Shown here: positions 48,701-58,720 of the stretch, piece by piece | Layout: each line of letters begins with the position of its first letter | How positions within the stretch are numbered: the first letter of the stretch is position 1 | Assembly: GCA_026075535.2 (NCBI GenBank) | Contig: AP026539.1 | Coordinates: forward strand, 4,774,001 to 4,838,000 | DNA: 64,000 nucleotides | Source: Tricholoma matsutake | Taxonomy: Eukaryota; Basidiomycota; Agaricomycetes; Agaricales; Tricholomataceae | Reading direction: 5' to 3' | The notes under the pieces: generated by a model | What the model saw: the letters and a program-made list of their open reading frames with translations, nothing else | What the model was told of the DNA's origin: nothing | Databases searched by the model: none | Program-made: the position numbers and the translations under genes

Positions 48701-49864
48701 ACACCATGGGGGGACCCCTGTCGGCGGAAACTTTTCCCTTGTTAGCCAGCTGTGCTGGGGCCTCGTTTCTCTCATACACGCTCAAATCTCGAGCAATCGC
48801 CCACTTGGGCCCACAGATGCTCTCGGCAGTCTGGTCGAGCTTGGCGGCCATATCCAGGTAGCATACCTGTGGTTCGCCGCCCTTGACAGCATCGAGAACG
48901 ACGAGGGGGTTGATCTCGAGGTAGGCAAAGTGAAGGTCAACGTAGACACTGTAGAGGCGGACGAGAAAGTCGACGAGGGTCTCCTTCTTTTCGGCCGGGA
49001 CGTGGGTAAGAAGGGTAGATGCGATGGTATCACGAGAGGGGAATGACTGGTTCACAGGTATGTTCAGGACAAGGGCCTTGGCGTCGACATCGCCAATATC
49101 AACACCACCTTCGTGGGTGAAGAGGATAGAGTCCCCTTCGCGCTGAGAGTTAATGCAGACGTAATATTCAGTGTTAGAGGGATGGGGTTGGAAAGGCTCG
49201 ACGATGAAGTTGTTTAGCGTTCCGGTTACAGATTCAACCTGCAATAAACATGATGAGAATCGGATTTCTAGTCATATGAGTGCAAGTCCAAAGCGAGGAA
49301 TAGCGGCGCATACAGGAACCTGTCACGTGCAGGAAAAACAAAAACCGCGTTCGCTGCCTGGAAAACGCCACGGATGCCGTACGTAGATTTGATTAGATGT
49401 GATCAAGGTATTGATATGTCAAGACAGCACGTTCCCGCATCACAGCCTCGACAGGTCGGCGGAGATGTCAACAGCAAAAGCACACACCTTTTGTGGCTTT
49501 CCAGCCCTCTCCGCGATCCAAGGCTTTGCCTCATCCCAAGTCTTGTTGAGGGCAAGCAGACCCGCCTTTCCACGGCGTTTGATAAGCTGATCGGGCTTGG
49601 CTACGAGCTTGGTGGTAAAGACCCAACTTGGCAGCTTGGTATCGGGTGTGATGGAGTTTGTCTCTGCATCCCACGATATCCGCGCGACTTTGGGGGCAGG
49701 GTAAACGAAGTTAGTTTTCGCAACCGCGTGGGGCGCGACTGGAGGTGCGCGCTCAAGCCAATAAGCTAAGAGTAGTTTTGCGTCGTATTCGCGGATAGCT
49801 ACAAATATATTAGATATATGAAGTTCAGGAAAGAACAGAAAGGATGAATACCTTTGGACGACAT
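45713..49864 (-). CDS. ACL1: ATP-citrate lyase, single-chain form
   Basis: Nine exons on the minus strand (49864-49852, 49798-49488, 49238-48705, 48648-47453, 47393-46829, 46770-46617, 46563-46488, 46431-46241, 46182-45713) sum to 3,510 nt, giving 1,169 residues. An ATP-grasp region at the N-terminus ([24 protein letters not shown]) is followed by a CoA-binding and ligase part ([38 protein letters not shown]), the phospho-His segment [11 protein letters not shown], and a citrate-synthase-like C-terminal domain ([26 protein letters not shown]). It makes cytosolic acetyl-CoA and oxaloacetate from citrate, ATP and CoA for lipid and sterol synthesis. The fused chain is the basidiomycete/animal form. 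Intron 2 (49239-49487) is unusually long at 249 nt. A minus-strand TATAAA (49921-49926) lies 57 bp upstream of the ATG. Confidence 0.97.
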
Positions 49865-51225
49865 GATCTAAGGAGGGAAGAAAGAAAGGAAACGGACAGG
49901 GAAAAGAAAATGGGCCAGGGTTTATAGTCCATTTGAATATACAGGGCCCCAAAGTTCACACGGCTATATCTCATCATCGTACCACACAAACCTCCGTTAT
50001 TCGCCATTCCATCCAATACATGTCGTACCATCTACAAGGGGCAAGCAGATCGCGTCCTATTCAAAGCTATTCATTGGGGCCGGTATAACACTCGGGTCCT
50101 ACCGAACTTTCCCCCATTTCTTCTTCGCTGTCATCGGAACAATTTCAGACTTGCCGTCTGGGCGGAGGCAAATCCTTAACAACGTCTGCTTTTGACGAGG
50201 TTCTCAGGGCTCAACAATCTCCCTCCTGAACCTACCTCCTATCTCCCTCCGAGTCAATTCTACGACCATGTCGACATGATGCGCTGAAAGCCCGACACCC
50301 GCTTAAGACTTTTATCCAACAATCCGCCCCACAATCCGCCCTTCTACCGATGGTTAGACCCGGGTCCAAGTCGCACAGAAGTGAAAGATAGGCCTGGAGT
50401 ATCATTCCGAGTTCAAAAGTTGGGATATGCCTGCCGATTTATATAGTGTGCACTTCCCCCTCTAATCAAACAGATAAGGAGCACCTCACTTCCTATGCCA
50501 TGCAGGGTCTTATTTCGTCGCCTCGTTGCCTTTCCCTGCACGCCATGCTGTTGCATCTCTCACGTCAACCCCAACGATGAAAATAAAGATGTCTGATTGA
50601 ACATCGTCCGACACGCGCCTCATTGAATTGCTCCCTTCCATGTACTTTTCGACACCCATATCTGTTTCCCGCATACCATCGTGACTCGGATGCATTGGAC
50701 CCTTCTTGCCCCTATTCTTTGACTGTGGGATATATCCCAGATTTATCGTAATAGGGTGTCACTCATGTCGCCGCTCTTAGTATTACTTTTGAGTAGTCGT
50801 ATGTAAATATGATACAGCATAAAGGCCTCATTTTGAATTTTAAACACACTGTCACAGTGTAAGGGCAACCATACAATCAATGCCACATGACATGATTACA
50901 AGGGGATCCAAAGTTAGTATTGGGAACTTTAGATATACTACTCACCTTGCTAGGGGGATCCAAAGATGTTACTCTGAGGATCACCCAGCAAGGCGAGACT
51001 ACTTATCTACATCCCACTACTTCATGCATACCTCATGTTTACCTCATGTCACTACCTATGACCCTGCATGCTACTACACATTGTCAAAGGCAATCCTAGG
51101 AACTTCAGACATATCTGAAAGGTGTTGGAGCCTTCATACGAGGTTGAGGGTGGAAGGTAATGGGAGTCAAGGATGATTGAGAGGTGCCATATAGTGCAAC
51201 TGACAGACACATAGCTGGAACATTA
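49865..51225. other. intergenic, border of the right transposon block
   Basis: No gene supported. From about 50.85 kb the DNA becomes CpG-poor. The segment 50880-51180 contains a repeated GGGGATCCAAAG motif (50901, 50955) and looks like old repeat DNA. Confidence 0.45.
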
Positions 51226-51504
51226 TAGGGATGGTAACATTCAGTTCAGAACCATGGTTTGAACCTGAACACAGCCAAACCTGACCGTGGTTCAGTCCAA
51301 GGTTTGTGCCCGGGGAAGAACCAGACTGATGGTCCAGTTAGAGGTCCAGAGTGGCCAGCGATTTTGAGAACCAGTTCAAACTGGTTCAAACCTGAACAAA
51401 CCTGTAGATTGTATGTAACATAGATACTGTAAGTTAAAATTAAATTGTGCTGCTCGCATCTAGGCGCATTGTTTATTGTTACTAGATCATGTGTCCTCCG
51501 AGTC
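51226..51504 (+). mobile_element. left end of hAT-C (interrupted by hAT-B)
   Basis: Begins TAGGGATGGTAACATTC after GAACATTA and continues with inverted subterminal motifs GGTTTGAACCTGAAC and GGTTCAAACCTGAAC, typical of hAT ends of the TAGGGNTGG type. It is followed directly by hAT-B, beyond which an hAT transposase gene lies in the right orientation. I infer that both parts are one element. Its right end must lie past Gypsy-3, outside the window. Confidence 0.55.
51497..51504. repeat. 8-bp target-site duplication, left copy, hAT-B
   Basis: TCCGAGTC, matching TCCAAGTT at 58713-58720 at six of eight bases. Both mismatches are explained by CG to CA or TG (CCGA/CCAA, and T before G on the right). 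Confidence 0.65.
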
Positions 51505-51699
51505 TAAGGCATGACATGGGTATGGGTAAACCCATGATAATATGGTTATGGGTATGCACAGTTACAGGTACAGGTCAGAAGTTGTCGTACCTGGGCAATA
51601 CCATACCCTTTTCCACAGTATTACAGGTATGTGTGGGTATAGTACCAGCATTTCAGTCAGGTGAGTGATCATTTGACTTTGTTGATTCACTCACAATAC

Positions 51700-52630
51700 T
51701 TCCATTTCTGGGGCAACAATGATGACAACGACTGCCTCCCTTGCTGCTAATGCAAGTGGAGGGGTTCTCCATTTTGTTCTGGGTGGCTACAATGATGACA
51801 GCCCCTCCCTCATGTCTAACGTGAGTGGAGGGCTTCTTCATTCCATTCTGGGTGACTACAACAACAACTGCCTCCCTCACTGCTAATGTGAGTGGAGGGG
51901 TTTCCTGCTTTGTTCTACATGACTATGGCCACAGCTACCCCCTACCTCCCTCACTGCTAATGTGAGTGGAGAGGTTCTCTATTTTGTTCTGGGTGGCTAC
52001 AATGATGACAACCCCTCCCTCATGTCTAACATGAGTGGAGGGCTCCTTCATTCCATTCTGGGTGACTACAACAACAACAACTGCCTCCCTCGCTGCTAAT
52101 GTGAGTGGAGGGGTTTCCTGCTTTGTTCTACATGACTATGGCTATGGCTACCCCCTCCCTTGCTCCAAATGCAAGTGGAGGGTTTATTGCTTCATTCTAG
52201 ACACTACAGCCATGACTACCCCCTCCCTTGCTTCAAATGCGAGGGGAGTGTTTCTTGATTCATTCTAGATGACTACAGCCATGGCTACCCCCTCCCTTGC
52301 TCCAAACGTGAGTAGGGGTTTCTTGATTCATTCTAGATGACTACAGCCACAGCTACCCCCTCCCTCTCTCCAAACATGAGTGGAGGGGTTTCCTGCTTTG
52401 TTCTACACAACTAGAGCCAACGCTACCCCCTCCCTTGCTCCAAATGCGAGTGGAGGGGTTTCCTGCTTTGTTCTACACAACTACGGCCACGGCTACCCCC
52501 TCCCTTGCTCCAAACACGAGTGGAGGGGTTTATTGCTTTGTTCTAGACAACTACAGCCACGGCTACCCCCTCCCTTGCTTCAAATGCGAGGGGAGTGTTT
52601 CTTGATTCATTCTAGATGACTACAGCCATG
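51700..52630 (+). repeat. hairpin minisatellite (about 68-70 bp unit), main part
   Basis: About 13 degenerate units, each with a CCCTCCC...GAGTGGAGGG core that can form a stem around CTCCAAAnnnGAG, followed by a TTC(C/T)TG(C/A)TT(T/C)(G/A)TTCT spacer. Units vary by substitutions. The array continues on the other side of Gypsy-2 at 58342-58530. Confidence 0.85.
52626..52630. repeat. target-site duplication, left copy (CCATG), Gypsy-2
   Basis: CCATG before the left LTR, repeated at 58342-58346. The target is an ordinary minisatellite unit (AGCCATGGCTACC). Confidence 0.88.
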
Positions 52631-52844
52631 TGTAACAGAAGTACCTTAGTACTGCTGGCACTCAGGGGAAAAGGGGACGAGAATAAACAAGAAGTTGGTA
52701 TAGATTCAAAAGTGAATGCTAATCTAAGACATTGTACAAGAAATAATCAAACTACAGACATGTGATCATGTGTGTTAGTAAGCATAGTCACAGTTATGTT
52801 TGATAAGGCAAGAAGGTTGTAAGAGAATATGGAATTCTCTTACA
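52631..52844 (-). repeat. Gypsy-2 3' LTR (214 bp)
   Basis: Left LTR, starting TGTAACAGAAG and ending CTCTTACA. Same length as the right LTR, with 11 transitions between them. Confidence 0.93.
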
Positions 52845-52845
52845 C

Positions 52846-55800
52846 TTGCACATTCCCCGTTGAAAAAGGATCAAACCCCATGTGTAGCCTCCCAGGTTGC
52901 AAGTGCCTCGGTGTCCACAAGTTCAGATTTAGGTAGCCACAAGTCATGTTTGGGCCCATATCCGGTCCACCGAACTCAAAATTGGTGGCCTTGCCCATGT
53001 GGTCTTTTGTTGAGGATCTTGTCAATGAAATATTCGGTCATTCCCTCTGCTGTTACTAACGGTTGTGGGGCATGATGTGCATGGGAGGGGAACATGTTAT
53101 CATTGTTTGCGACATTCTTTTGGAGGTGCAAAACGTGGAATGTAGGATGAGCTCTTGATGTCGCAGCTCGCTGGTAGCTGGAGTGTGTAGGTGGATGAAT
53201 TGGGGTGGGCCTTTAAAATCTCATATGGCCCATTGAATCGCAGCATAAATTTTGCCACATGCCTATCTTTTGCTTGCATGTAGTCCCTGCATCGATGCAC
53301 CGTGGCTAACAAGACTTTTTCACCAACTTTGAATGTGGGGTCTGCTGCATGATCCTTGTTTGCAGTGTGTGCCTGGGTGATCTTGGCTGTGATGAGGCTG
53401 TCCTTTGCGGTGTTTGTCTGCTCTTCCATCTCTGCGATGAAATTCTCCGCTGATGTCATCTCTGTGGAAGGAGAGATTGTTGGTGTAATTGATACAAGGG
53501 GTGGGATCAATCGTGGTGATCTACCGGTTTTCAACACAAAGGGTGACACTCCCATAGACCTGTTTGGTGTGTTCATAATGTCAAAGTGCACTTTAGGGAG
53601 TGCTTTCACCCAGCCCCTCTGATTGCGTTCAACGTGGAAATGGAGGGACTGAATGACGGTTTTGTTCGTTTGCTCAGAGGACCCGTCTGTTTGAGGATGG
53701 TAAGCAGTTGATAATTTGTGGTCAATTCCCATGAGTTTCATGAGTGCGCACCAGAATTTGGAAATAAAAATCTTGTCTCAATCACTGATGATCTCCACTG
53801 GGCAGCCCTTTTCACAATACCATTTATCAAAGAAAAGGTATGCGAACTCCTCCGCAGTCATGTCCATCTTGCACACACTGATTTGGATGTCTGCTCCAAG
53901 TCTATCCATCATGGTGACAATAGCGTCGTATTCCTCATCTTTTGGCAGGGGGCCCACAAAGTCTATAGCAACTGATTCGAAATGATTGTCTGGGACTGGT
54001 AGTGGGTGTAATGGCCCTGATCATTTCATGTTTCATGACTTATTTTGCTGGCAGTCAGGGCAGGAGGGCACGTATCCATTTGTGAGGTCTTTGTGCATGT
54101 TTGGCCAGTAAAAGTTGGTATGCAGGTTGGCATATGATTTTTCTGCTCCAAAATGTCCGAGGTTGTCATGTGCAAGTTTGAACAGGTGTTCTCATAGGTC
54201 TTTGTACTTGGGAATGATCAGATGATTTCCGATGAATAGAAGTTCATGTTTGAGTGAAATTTGGAACTTCGTATTGACTACATTTCATTTGAGGTCATCA
54301 AGGATGCCAACACACCAGGGGTCCTTCCTATAGCTGTTCTTCATCCTTGTTATGATTTTAGGGTCACTTTGTATTGTGAATATTGCCGCAACATGAACAG
54401 GCAGCTCGTTGATGTCAATTGAGTCTGGAAGGTGAGAGAGCACATCCACAACTGTGTTTTGTTCTCCATTTATGTATGTGATGTTGTATTCATACTGTGA
54501 TAGATATGTACTCCATCCAGCGGGCTTGTCATTGTGATAGGTCTCATTGAAAATCAAAATTCTGCAGTGTCTTGTGGTCTATATGGATATGAATCTGCAT
54601 TCCAAGGAGATCCACCCTCCATTTCTTCAGAGCCCACATGATTGATAGCATCTCTTGTTCATGTACAGGATAGTTTCGTTCTGCACTGTTGAGCTGCCTA
54701 CTCTTGAAAGCCACTGGCCTCGCTGTCTCCCATGATGGTCCAAAAGACAGGACTGCCCCTGTGCAATGCTTGCTCACGTCGCATGTCACAAATATTTTGT
54801 TATCTCCTGGGTTTTTGTGGTCGATAGTTGTCAGACAGTCACGGCTAACCACAAGTCATTTGATGCTTTTGAAAGCGAACTGATGTAGCGGGGTCCATGG
54901 AGGGAAGGAAGTATTGCATTCTTTCCTTGTCAGTGGGGTAAGCATGGAGGTATGTTCTGCGAGTGTCAGGAGGAAGGTGGAGATGTAACATACTAAGCCC
55001 AGGAATTGGTGAACATGTTTAGCCACTTTTGGCACTGGCCAGTTCAGGATCCAGTTTACTTTGGTGTTATTGGCTTCAATTCCTCATGCTGAAATGTGGT
55101 GTCCTAAGAAATCCACCTCTGTGCCAAACAATGTTGATTTTCTCATGGAGCAGTATAATTGCGCTCGACGTAATGCCTCAAGGATGAGGGTGTCATTGGT
55201 CCTGTGTTCAGCCAGCAAATCAGACCAGATGATGATATCATCTAAGTAAACATGGCAAATTTTCCCAATGTAGTCTTTGAGCACTAGGGTTACACGTCGC
55301 TGGTGTGTTGCGGGTGAGTTCCGCATGCCCATCAGCATCACCACCCACTCCCAGAGGCCAAATGGTGTTAATGTGGTGGTGTATTTGATGTCGTCAGGAT
55401 GAACAAGCATTTGAAAAAAGGAATTTGTCATATTGATCTTCCCCCAGATCCTTCCCTTCACACAGTCTGCCAGTATATTGTCGATGTGAGGGAGGAGATA
55501 GTTGTTGGGGATGGTGAGATGGTTCAGGTGTTGGTAGTCATTCACCCATCATGGTAGTATGGTGGGGTAGGCTTTGGTATTATGAAAGAAGGGAAAGCAT
55601 ACGGTGAAGAGGAAGGTCGTATGCGTCCAGCTGCTTTATGCTGCTCGATCAATGCCTTCCACCCCGCACGATATTTATGTGGACAGGTGTATGCACGTGT
55701 GACAGAGATGGGGGCACCTGGGAGTAGTTTTATGTAGTGGAAAACATCCCTCAGCAGGTCCTTCACATCCAGGATATCGTTGGGGAAATGGTCGGCAAAC

Positions 55801-56582
55801 TTTTCTTTAAGTTTCCTATCCCATTTTTGCAGTGTAGCTTCACCTGCCAGTTGTTCGATTCATGTTTTGATAGCTCCAATTAGGTCAGGACCTCTGGTTG
55901 TGGCATGCTCAAAATCAAAATGCTCAAGGTTTTTGTCAAATAAGGCCATAAGTTCCATATGGACCAAAAGCCACTTCTGGTGCGTCACCTTTTGACCAGA
56001 TCTGATTTGCTGTGCCTCAAATTTTTGCCATTGATGAGGGGATCTTACAGGCAGTCGCTGTAAAGTTTTTGGTTTGGGTGGGTTCAGCAAGTTGTAACCA
56101 GATTCTTTTGCTATTGCAGAACGTAGGTGGGCATCAACTACAATCTTATTCTTCACTAGAAAATTGAGACCTAGAATAAGATCAGTGTGCAATTTGGGTA
56201 CAATTATAACATTGACAGCATGTGACTTCCAAATGGTGTCTGTCGATTGGACAAGTAATCTACAATACTGAGTCAAGATGAGGGGCATGTGAATATTTGA
56301 GTCTTCTTTGCTGAAAGTGCCAGATACTGAAATGGGTTTGAAAAGCAGTCGAGGTGTGAGGCATAATATCCCTGCAAGTTCACTAGAAATCAAGACTGGG
56401 GGTGAACTGTGGTCAATAAGCGCTTTTATCAGCATGGGTGCACAGGTGGCCAGTGCATCAACACAGCACATCCAATAAAGGTGGGAGGGATAGTGATGGG
56501 TGCAGGTACTCTTCGGTTTTGTTAGCATCCATGTACTTGTCAGACCCCTCATTGCTAGCTTTGTCCTTGAAAATTGATGCAC
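52846..56582 (-). pseudogene. pol: Gypsy-2 pol: protease-RT-RNase H-integrase-chromodomain, riddled with TGA
   Basis: The protease region (about 56450-56100) has ALIDHSSPPVLIS, where D-H-S replaces the usual D-S/T-G. RT spans about 55860-55084 with the YLDD catalytic motif (VYLDDIIIW). RNase H spans about 54855-54500. The integrase has an H-H-C-C finger (HDNLGHFG... CPDCQ) and a D,D,E core (VAIDFVGPL, EIISD, GSSEQTN). The chromodomain (about 52990-52860) has EYFIDKIL... VRWTGYGP. TGA codons interrupt at 55860, 55549, 55084, 54856, 54544, 54529, 54285, 54192, 54033, 54021, 53778 and 52976 (first plus-strand base of each). The clearest is ISD-stop-DKIF, where integrases carry Arg. Frameshifts occur near 55585, 54510 and 53105. 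Confidence 0.88.
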
Positions 56583-57789
56583 TTTCGAAGACTGCAGTGA
56601 TAGTCATGGTACCCTGCTTTTTCTTCTCATAGGCAACCTTGACTTTGGCAGCGTGAGCAGCCATCACTTTCTTCTTGCAGTCATCTGCTGAAGGGTGAGG
56701 GTTAGTGCAGTTGCAACCAATATGTTCCGCATAGAAACTTTGGCATTTGAAGCAGCATTGGTGAACTCTGAGGAGTTCCTTCTCGGCGTCTGTGAGTGGT
56801 GTGAGTGGAGTGCCAGTATTGTACAATGAATTGTGAGTGGTAGAGTTGGGGACATTCAGAATGTTGGAGTCTTGCAAAATGTTGCCAGCCTTTGTTGCAT
56901 GTGCAACCCAGTTGGCACCACATGCTGCTTGAAGGTTGAGCTCTAGAAGGTGTAAGCATTTGAGCCAGTCATTGAAATCAGTGATAGCATCTAAAGTTCC
57001 TTTGGTAGCTCCAGGAGCCACACCATTGTTCACTTTGTATAGGCACTTCAGGCCATCAGAGAGTTGGGGAAGGAGATGCAAGTGGAAGTGGTCATTGGGG
57101 ATGTGATAGGGTGATTTAGCTGCCTTGAGTTCATCATTTGCATTGCAGACCTTGTTGACCCAAGTCAGTAAGTTCATCGAACCTTGAAATGTGATCTGAG
57201 CTTGTATGAGGTCGTCTTCCCAAGTATGAGGGAGGAACTTCTTTTTGAAGGTAACAAGGAAGTTGGGGAAAGCCATGGCAATAAGTTGTGCTTCCTCAGC
57301 CATGATCCAGGACTGAATGGAAGCCGATTCAAAATTATAAATAATTTTCCCGACACAGTCGTTCGTGTCAATGTCCTTCATTGAGAAATAATGGTGGCAC
57401 ACATTGTCAAACTGACGTACAACCTCGACAGTTAGATGTCCCACTGAGAGAATGGGAGCAGACGATGGGGAGACTTGGCAAACTTCTGCAATAGCATACA
57501 AAGGGTCTGGGACAGTGGCCATTGTAGTAGGGTGATGTAACTGGGGTGCAGGGGGTTCTGAGTCTGAGTCTGAGGATGGGAGGTGTCTTAGCTGGTGGTG
57601 CTGGGCTTGATGTGGAGTGGGCACCAGTGGGGTGATAGTGAAGTCAAGGGTGGAGAATGTGTGGAGGCAGGAGGGGCTATGGTATGTCGGGCTTGGCTCC
57701 TGGTGGTGAGCAGTGTTGGGACTGATGGCAAACGAGACAGATTGTAATGTATTGCAGGGATGAGGGAGAGCAATGTGACAAGGGGACAT
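56458..57789 (-). CDS. gag: Gypsy-2 gag (open frame, 443 residues)
   Basis: A single open minus-strand frame from ATG 57789 to the stop at 56458. A Pro/Ser/His-rich N-terminus precedes a gag capsid-like region (FNLVTFKKKF-type, ALIQAQITFQGSMNLLTWVN, DFNDWLKCLHLLELNLQ). The C-terminal part has CCFKCQSFYAEHIGCNC, a nucleocapsid knuckle with non-standard spacing (C-x2-C-x7-H-x2-C). It overlaps the pol region in another frame. It is the only large part of Gypsy-2 still open. Its element is dead, so it is probably not functional in retrotransposition. Confidence 0.75.
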   Translation of the reverse strand: MSPCHIALPHPCNTLQSVSFAISPNTAHHQEPSPTYHSPSCLHTFSTLDFTITPLVPTPHQAQHHQLRHLPSSDSDSEPPAPQLHHPTTMATVPDPLYAIAEVCQVSPSSAPILSVGHLTVEVVRQFDNVCHHYFSMKDIDTNDCVGKIIYNFESASIQSWIMAEEAQLIAMAFPNFLVTFKKKFLPHTWEDDLIQAQITFQGSMNLLTWVNKVCNANDELKAAKSPYHIPNDHFHLHLLPQLSDGLKCLYKVNNGVAPGATKGTLDAITDFNDWLKCLHLLELNLQAACGANWVAHATKAGNILQDSNILNVPNSTTHNSLYNTGTPLTPLTDAEKELLRVHQCCFKCQSFYAEHIGCNCTNPHPSADDCKKKVMAAHAAKVKVAYEKKKQGTMTITAVFESASIFKDKASNEGSDKYMDANKTEEYLHPSLSLPPLLDVLC

Positions 57790-58104
57790 TGGGTGGACGT
57801 TCTCTCTGGTATATATATATATGCTGTTCTGAGTGGGTCATACTTCATTGGAGGCAGCAGGCAGATAAGCATCAAGGTGTGATAGGGCAATAACCCAAGC
57901 CTTGGGTTAGTGCCGGGAGCTTCTCACCCAGAATGGCTTGATTTTGCTGAGAAAGGTTTGATGTAGTTCTCTTGTGGAGCAAGTGTCCAATTCAAGCATG
58001 GCAGGGTTGGTCTTCATGTGGGACTGTTGCAGCCGGGATTTAACCTAGGTGAGGGTGCTGGTGTTTTTGGGGAGGGTTTTTTTTTGATCTTGTGGGTGTC
58101 CATG

Positions 58105-58119
58105 CCAACTTCTTGTTTA
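58105..58119 (-). promoter_or_regulatory. Gypsy-2 self-priming site (PBS)
   Basis: On the sense (minus) strand TAAACAAGAAGTTGG lies 8 nt after the 5' LTR and is perfectly complementary (15 of 15) to the LTR sense strand at 58181-58195. No tRNA-type primer site is evident. It fits self-priming as in Tf1. The intervening 8 nt are an oligo-T stretch. Confidence 0.6.
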
Positions 58120-58127
58120 AAAAAAAG

Positions 58128-58341
58128 TGTAACAGAAGTACCTTAGTACTGCTGGCACTCAGGGGAAAAGGGGACAAGAATAAACAAGAAGTTGGTATAG
58201 ATTCAAAAGTGAATGCTAATCTAAGACATCATACAAGAAATAATCAAACTACAGACATGTGATTGTGTGTGTTAGTAAGCATAGTCACGGTTATGTTCGA
58301 TAAGGCAAGAAGGTCATAAGAGAATACAGAATTCTCTTACA
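58128..58341 (-). repeat. Gypsy-2 5' LTR (214 bp)
   Basis: Right LTR, the 5' LTR of the minus-strand element. Confidence 0.93.
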
Positions 58342-58530
58342 CCATGGCTACCCCCTCCCTTGCTCCAAACATGAGTGGAGGGGTTTCTTGATTTGTTCTA
58401 GACAGCTACAGCCACAACTACCCCCTCCCCCACTCCAAGCATGAGGAGAGGGGTTTCTTCTTTTGTTTTATGCCATTACAGCCACCACCACCCCTCCCTC
58501 ACTCCAAATGCAAGTGGAGGGGGTTCTTAT
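58342..58530 (+). repeat. hairpin minisatellite, continuation after Gypsy-2
   Basis: About three further units of the 51700-52630 array, beginning with the CCATG target duplication copy. Confidence 0.8.
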
Positions 58531-58712
58531 TATATGTAATTATGTAGATTTATATAGAATTCTGCAGGAAACCATGAGGACCCACACAAACCCCTGTAAA
58601 ACTGCACAAACCCACAATAAAACTGCACCCCTAACCATAACGGGTGCAGTGTTCATGGGTATGGGTGTGGGTACCAAAAAATATACCCTGGGGTTACCCA
58701 TGTCATGCCTTA

Positions 58713-58720
58713 TCCAAGTT
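58713..58720. repeat. 8-bp target-site duplication, right copy, hAT-B
   Basis: TCCAAGTT, partner of TCCGAGTC at 51497-51504. Confidence 0.65.

Larger units (their letters stand above)
52631..58341 (-). mobile_element. Gypsy-2: complete but inactivated Ty3/gypsy chromovirus
   Basis: A 5,711-bp element read on the minus strand. It has 214-bp LTRs (52631-52844 and 58128-58341) with TGTAA...TTACA ends, a CCATG target duplication, gag, protease, RT, RNase H, integrase and chromodomain. A self-complementary primer site follows the 5' LTR. Twelve in-frame TGA codons and several frameshifts interrupt pol; I found no TAA or TAG inside it. All 11 LTR differences lie at CpG-type dinucleotides. Confidence 0.94.
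51505..58712. mobile_element. hAT-B: non-autonomous hAT carrying a minisatellite, itself invaded by Gypsy-2
   Basis: Perfect 18-bp inverted termini, TAAGGCATGACATGGGTA at 51505-51522 and its complement at 58695-58712. An 8-bp target duplication with two CpG-type mismatches flanks it. Subterminal DNA (51523-51660 and 58560-58694) shows the same GGTATGGGTA and TACCC repeats as hAT-A, so the two are the same family. Without Gypsy-2 and its target duplication the element is about 1.5 kb and made mainly of the minisatellite; no transposase is inside. Confidence 0.85.

Noticed and set aside
51690..52630. CRISPR-like array
   Set aside because: The 68-70 bp units are degenerate over their whole length, without constant repeats and unique spacers. 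The context is a eukaryotic hAT element, so it is a minisatellite.
52976..55862. TGA read as a sense codon (Arg or Trp) or edited
   Set aside because: Host genes in the window end at TGA normally (for example G6P isomerase and NAA10). The TGA excess is restricted to CpG-poor transposons and matches the LTR mutation spectrum, so deamination explains it better.
57588..57890. 100-codon minus-strand frame overlapping Gypsy-2 gag
   Set aside because: It is an alternative-frame shadow of the 443-codon gag frame.
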